Source: Aquimarina sp. (GTDB lineage: Bacteria > Bacteroidota > Bacteroidia > Flavobacteriales > Flavobacteriaceae). From it: 6,375 nucleotides of DNA. The notes beneath the pieces are model-generated. The model was not told the origin of the DNA. It made no database searches and saw nothing but the letters and a program-made list of their open reading frames with translations. The stretch covers positions 1-6,375 of the forward strand of contig JAHDEF010000106.1 of NCBI GenBank assembly GCA_020628975.1, written 5' to 3'. A program made the translations under genes and the position numbers. How positions within the stretch are numbered: the stretch's first letter is position 1; every line of letters begins with the position of its first letter. Shown here in pieces: positions 5,018-6,375 of the stretch.

Positions 5018-6375
5018 ATGAAAAAAATAACATTCATGTTTATGTTGTTTGCATCGTTAGTTATGGTGGCGCAAACAGTAACACAAATTTCAGTACCTAC
5101 TGCCATCGACTCCGATGCGATAGGGGCAGGTACTCCACCTACACAAATGACAACCGATGTTGATTTTATTATAGAATTAACAGGTCTTACTGTAGGTACA
5201 GAATACCGAATATTTAATCAATTAAGAAATGCTGCCGGAACTCAATTTGCAGGTTTTGCAAGAAATCCATTTATAGCAACTTCTGAAACAATGACATTTA
5301 ATATCACCCAAGAAGGTTGGGGCTTTTTTGGGGGTGGCGTTATTGTTGATGAAGAAACAGCTACTTGGTTTACACAGCTTGATACCAATGAAGCACCAGC
5401 AATGCGTTTAAGTGATGCTCAAAATGATATTTTGGTAGATGACCCCGATACGATGCCTGGTGGAGGAGAATTAGGAATACTCCCTGCAGTACAAGAAATA
5501 GAAGTATTAACTCCTTATACAATAGACTATTCAGTGACAGGAAGTTTATCAAAAATAGTAACCTTAGATGTTGATACAGATAACGGATACGCCAACATTG
5601 GTATATCATCAGGTGGTGAAATTTTAATTGATAATATAGATATCGTTTCTAGTGCACCTCAAACGTTAAATTTTTTAGTGACTTTTCCTGCAACTGGTAA
5701 TGTTAGCTTAAGCATTTTTACAAGAAGCGCTAACGTTACTTTATCAGGATTAAGAATCGAAGATGCCGCTGATATTGATTTTCCCAATTTTGTTGATGTA
5801 ACTGATGCTATAGGCTTGGGCGGTGAGCCAAATAGTATTAAATACGGTGGGCCAACAGTAGCTGATTTAGATGATGATGGTGATTACGATTTTATTTTAA
5901 ACAACCATAATGCGCATGAATTTGCTCCAAATGTTGTATATACGAATAATGGTGACGGCTCAGTTACCAGAGGTCAAGAGCTTTCACGTTTTAGATTACA
6001 AGATTTACACGGTTCAGCTGCTGGTGATTATGATAACGATGGCGATTTAGATATTGCTTTAACAAATGGGGGTGGAAATGGAGCTAATCCGACTCCTCCA
6101 ATTATTTACACCAACGAAAATGGAACGTTTATTCAAGAAAATGCTGAAGCCATAGGAATTCCTTTTGGAGGAAGAGGACGTTCGCCAAGATGGGTAGACT
6201 TCGATTTAGATGGCGATTTAGATATCGCTTTTATTAATGCGTCTCCAATTGATCCTACAGAAAAACAACATGTATTTTATGTAAATAATGGAGACGGTGT
6301 AACGCCAAGATTTTCGCGTATCGCTGTGCCAGGATTAGAAGATGCTAGGTCAGAAAGAGTATTAATCACAGATTT
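5018..6375 (+). CDS. Secreted FG-GAP/VCBS repeat protein, N-terminal part (cut by right edge)
   Basis: 452 codons from the ATG at 5018 to the right edge; the C-terminus is missing. Residues 1-18 (MKKITFMFMLFASLVMVA, then Q) form a Sec signal peptide. Residues about 20-250 are Thr/Asp/Gly-rich, predicted beta-rich, and show no motif I can name. From about 258 onward come FG-GAP/VCBS propeller-type repeats with calcium loops of the form DxDxDGxxD: D283-D291, D337-D345 and D394-D402. These are spaced 54 and 57 residues apart, about one blade each. The cut falls at ITD (450-452), which lines up with the start of a fourth loop. Such proteins are extracellular, often adhesins or subunits of surface polysaccharide- or protein-binding systems. 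In this phylum many are exported by the type IX system through a C-terminal sorting domain, which cannot be checked here. The gene is separated from ahcY by a terminator and is probably independently transcribed. The repeats are firm; the biological role is unknown. Confidence 0.88.
   Translation, partial: MKKITFMFMLFASLVMVAQTVTQISVPTAIDSDAIGAGTPPTQMTTDVDFIIELTGLTVGTEYRIFNQLRNAAGTQFAGFARNPFIATSETMTFNITQEGWGFFGGGVIVDEETATWFTQLDTNEAPAMRLSDAQNDILVDDPDTMPGGGELGILPAVQEIEVLTPYTIDYSVTGSLSKIVTLDVDTDNGYANIGISSGGEILIDNIDIVSSAPQTLNFLVTFPATGNVSLSIFTRSANVTLSGLRIEDAADIDFPNFVDVTDAIGLGGEPNSIKYGGPTVADLDDDGDYDFILNNHNAHEFAPNVVYTNNGDGSVTRGQELSRFRLQDLHGSAAGDYDNDGDLDIALTNGGGNGANPTPPIIYTNENGTFIQENAEAIGIPFGGRGRSPRWVDFDLDGDLDIAFINASPIDPTEKQHVFYVNNGDGVTPRFSRIAVPGLEDARSERVLITD

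Noticed and set aside
5370..5609. 79-codon minus-strand frame rich in Leu and Tyr
   Set aside because: It is antisense to the FG-GAP protein gene; the Leu-rich look is a by-product of the opposite strand's codons, not a membrane protein signal.

Overview
The window looks like a chromosomal piece from a marine or environmental member of the Bacteroidota, most likely a Flavobacteriaceae relative. The DNA is AT-rich. Start codons follow A/T-rich leaders with no Shine-Dalgarno sequence, and several promoter candidates fit the Bacteroidota TAnnTTTG type. The protein families present (DUF4301, a large beta-rich envelope protein, an FG-GAP/VCBS surface protein) also point to this phylum. The placement rests on pattern recognition, not on a search.

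The left half is a leftward block of three genes. From upstream to downstream these are an Sfp-type 4'-phosphopantetheinyl transferase (3259-2633), a DUF4301 protein with sugar-nucleotidyltransferase-like motifs and a GTG start (2496-934), and the first 284 codons of a large exported envelope protein (852 to the left edge). The gaps of 136 and 81 bp contain no convincing terminator. The last gene has its own well-matched promoter, TTTG-N19-TACTTTCG on the minus strand. A perfect 12-bp inverted repeat joins that promoter to the start codon.

The right half reads rightward. ahcY (3388-4701) encodes a complete adenosylhomocysteinase with all the expected substrate, NAD and C-terminal residues. 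It is divergent from the transferase across a 128-bp region with candidate promoters on both strands and an 8-bp palindrome. A strong intrinsic terminator (4767-4800) closes ahcY. After a 316-bp non-coding stretch, a secreted protein with FG-GAP/VCBS calcium-loop repeats starts at 5018 and runs off the right edge.

Together the genes cover activated-methyl-cycle housekeeping (ahcY), carrier-protein activation (the transferase), an uncharacterised probable nucleotide-sugar enzyme, and two exported proteins. No defence system, mobile element, CRISPR array, tRNA or rRNA was seen. Nothing here amounts to a clearly new multi-gene system. The most interesting items are the uncharacterised DUF4301 protein and the regulatory architecture in the two intergenic regions at 853-933 and 3260-3387.
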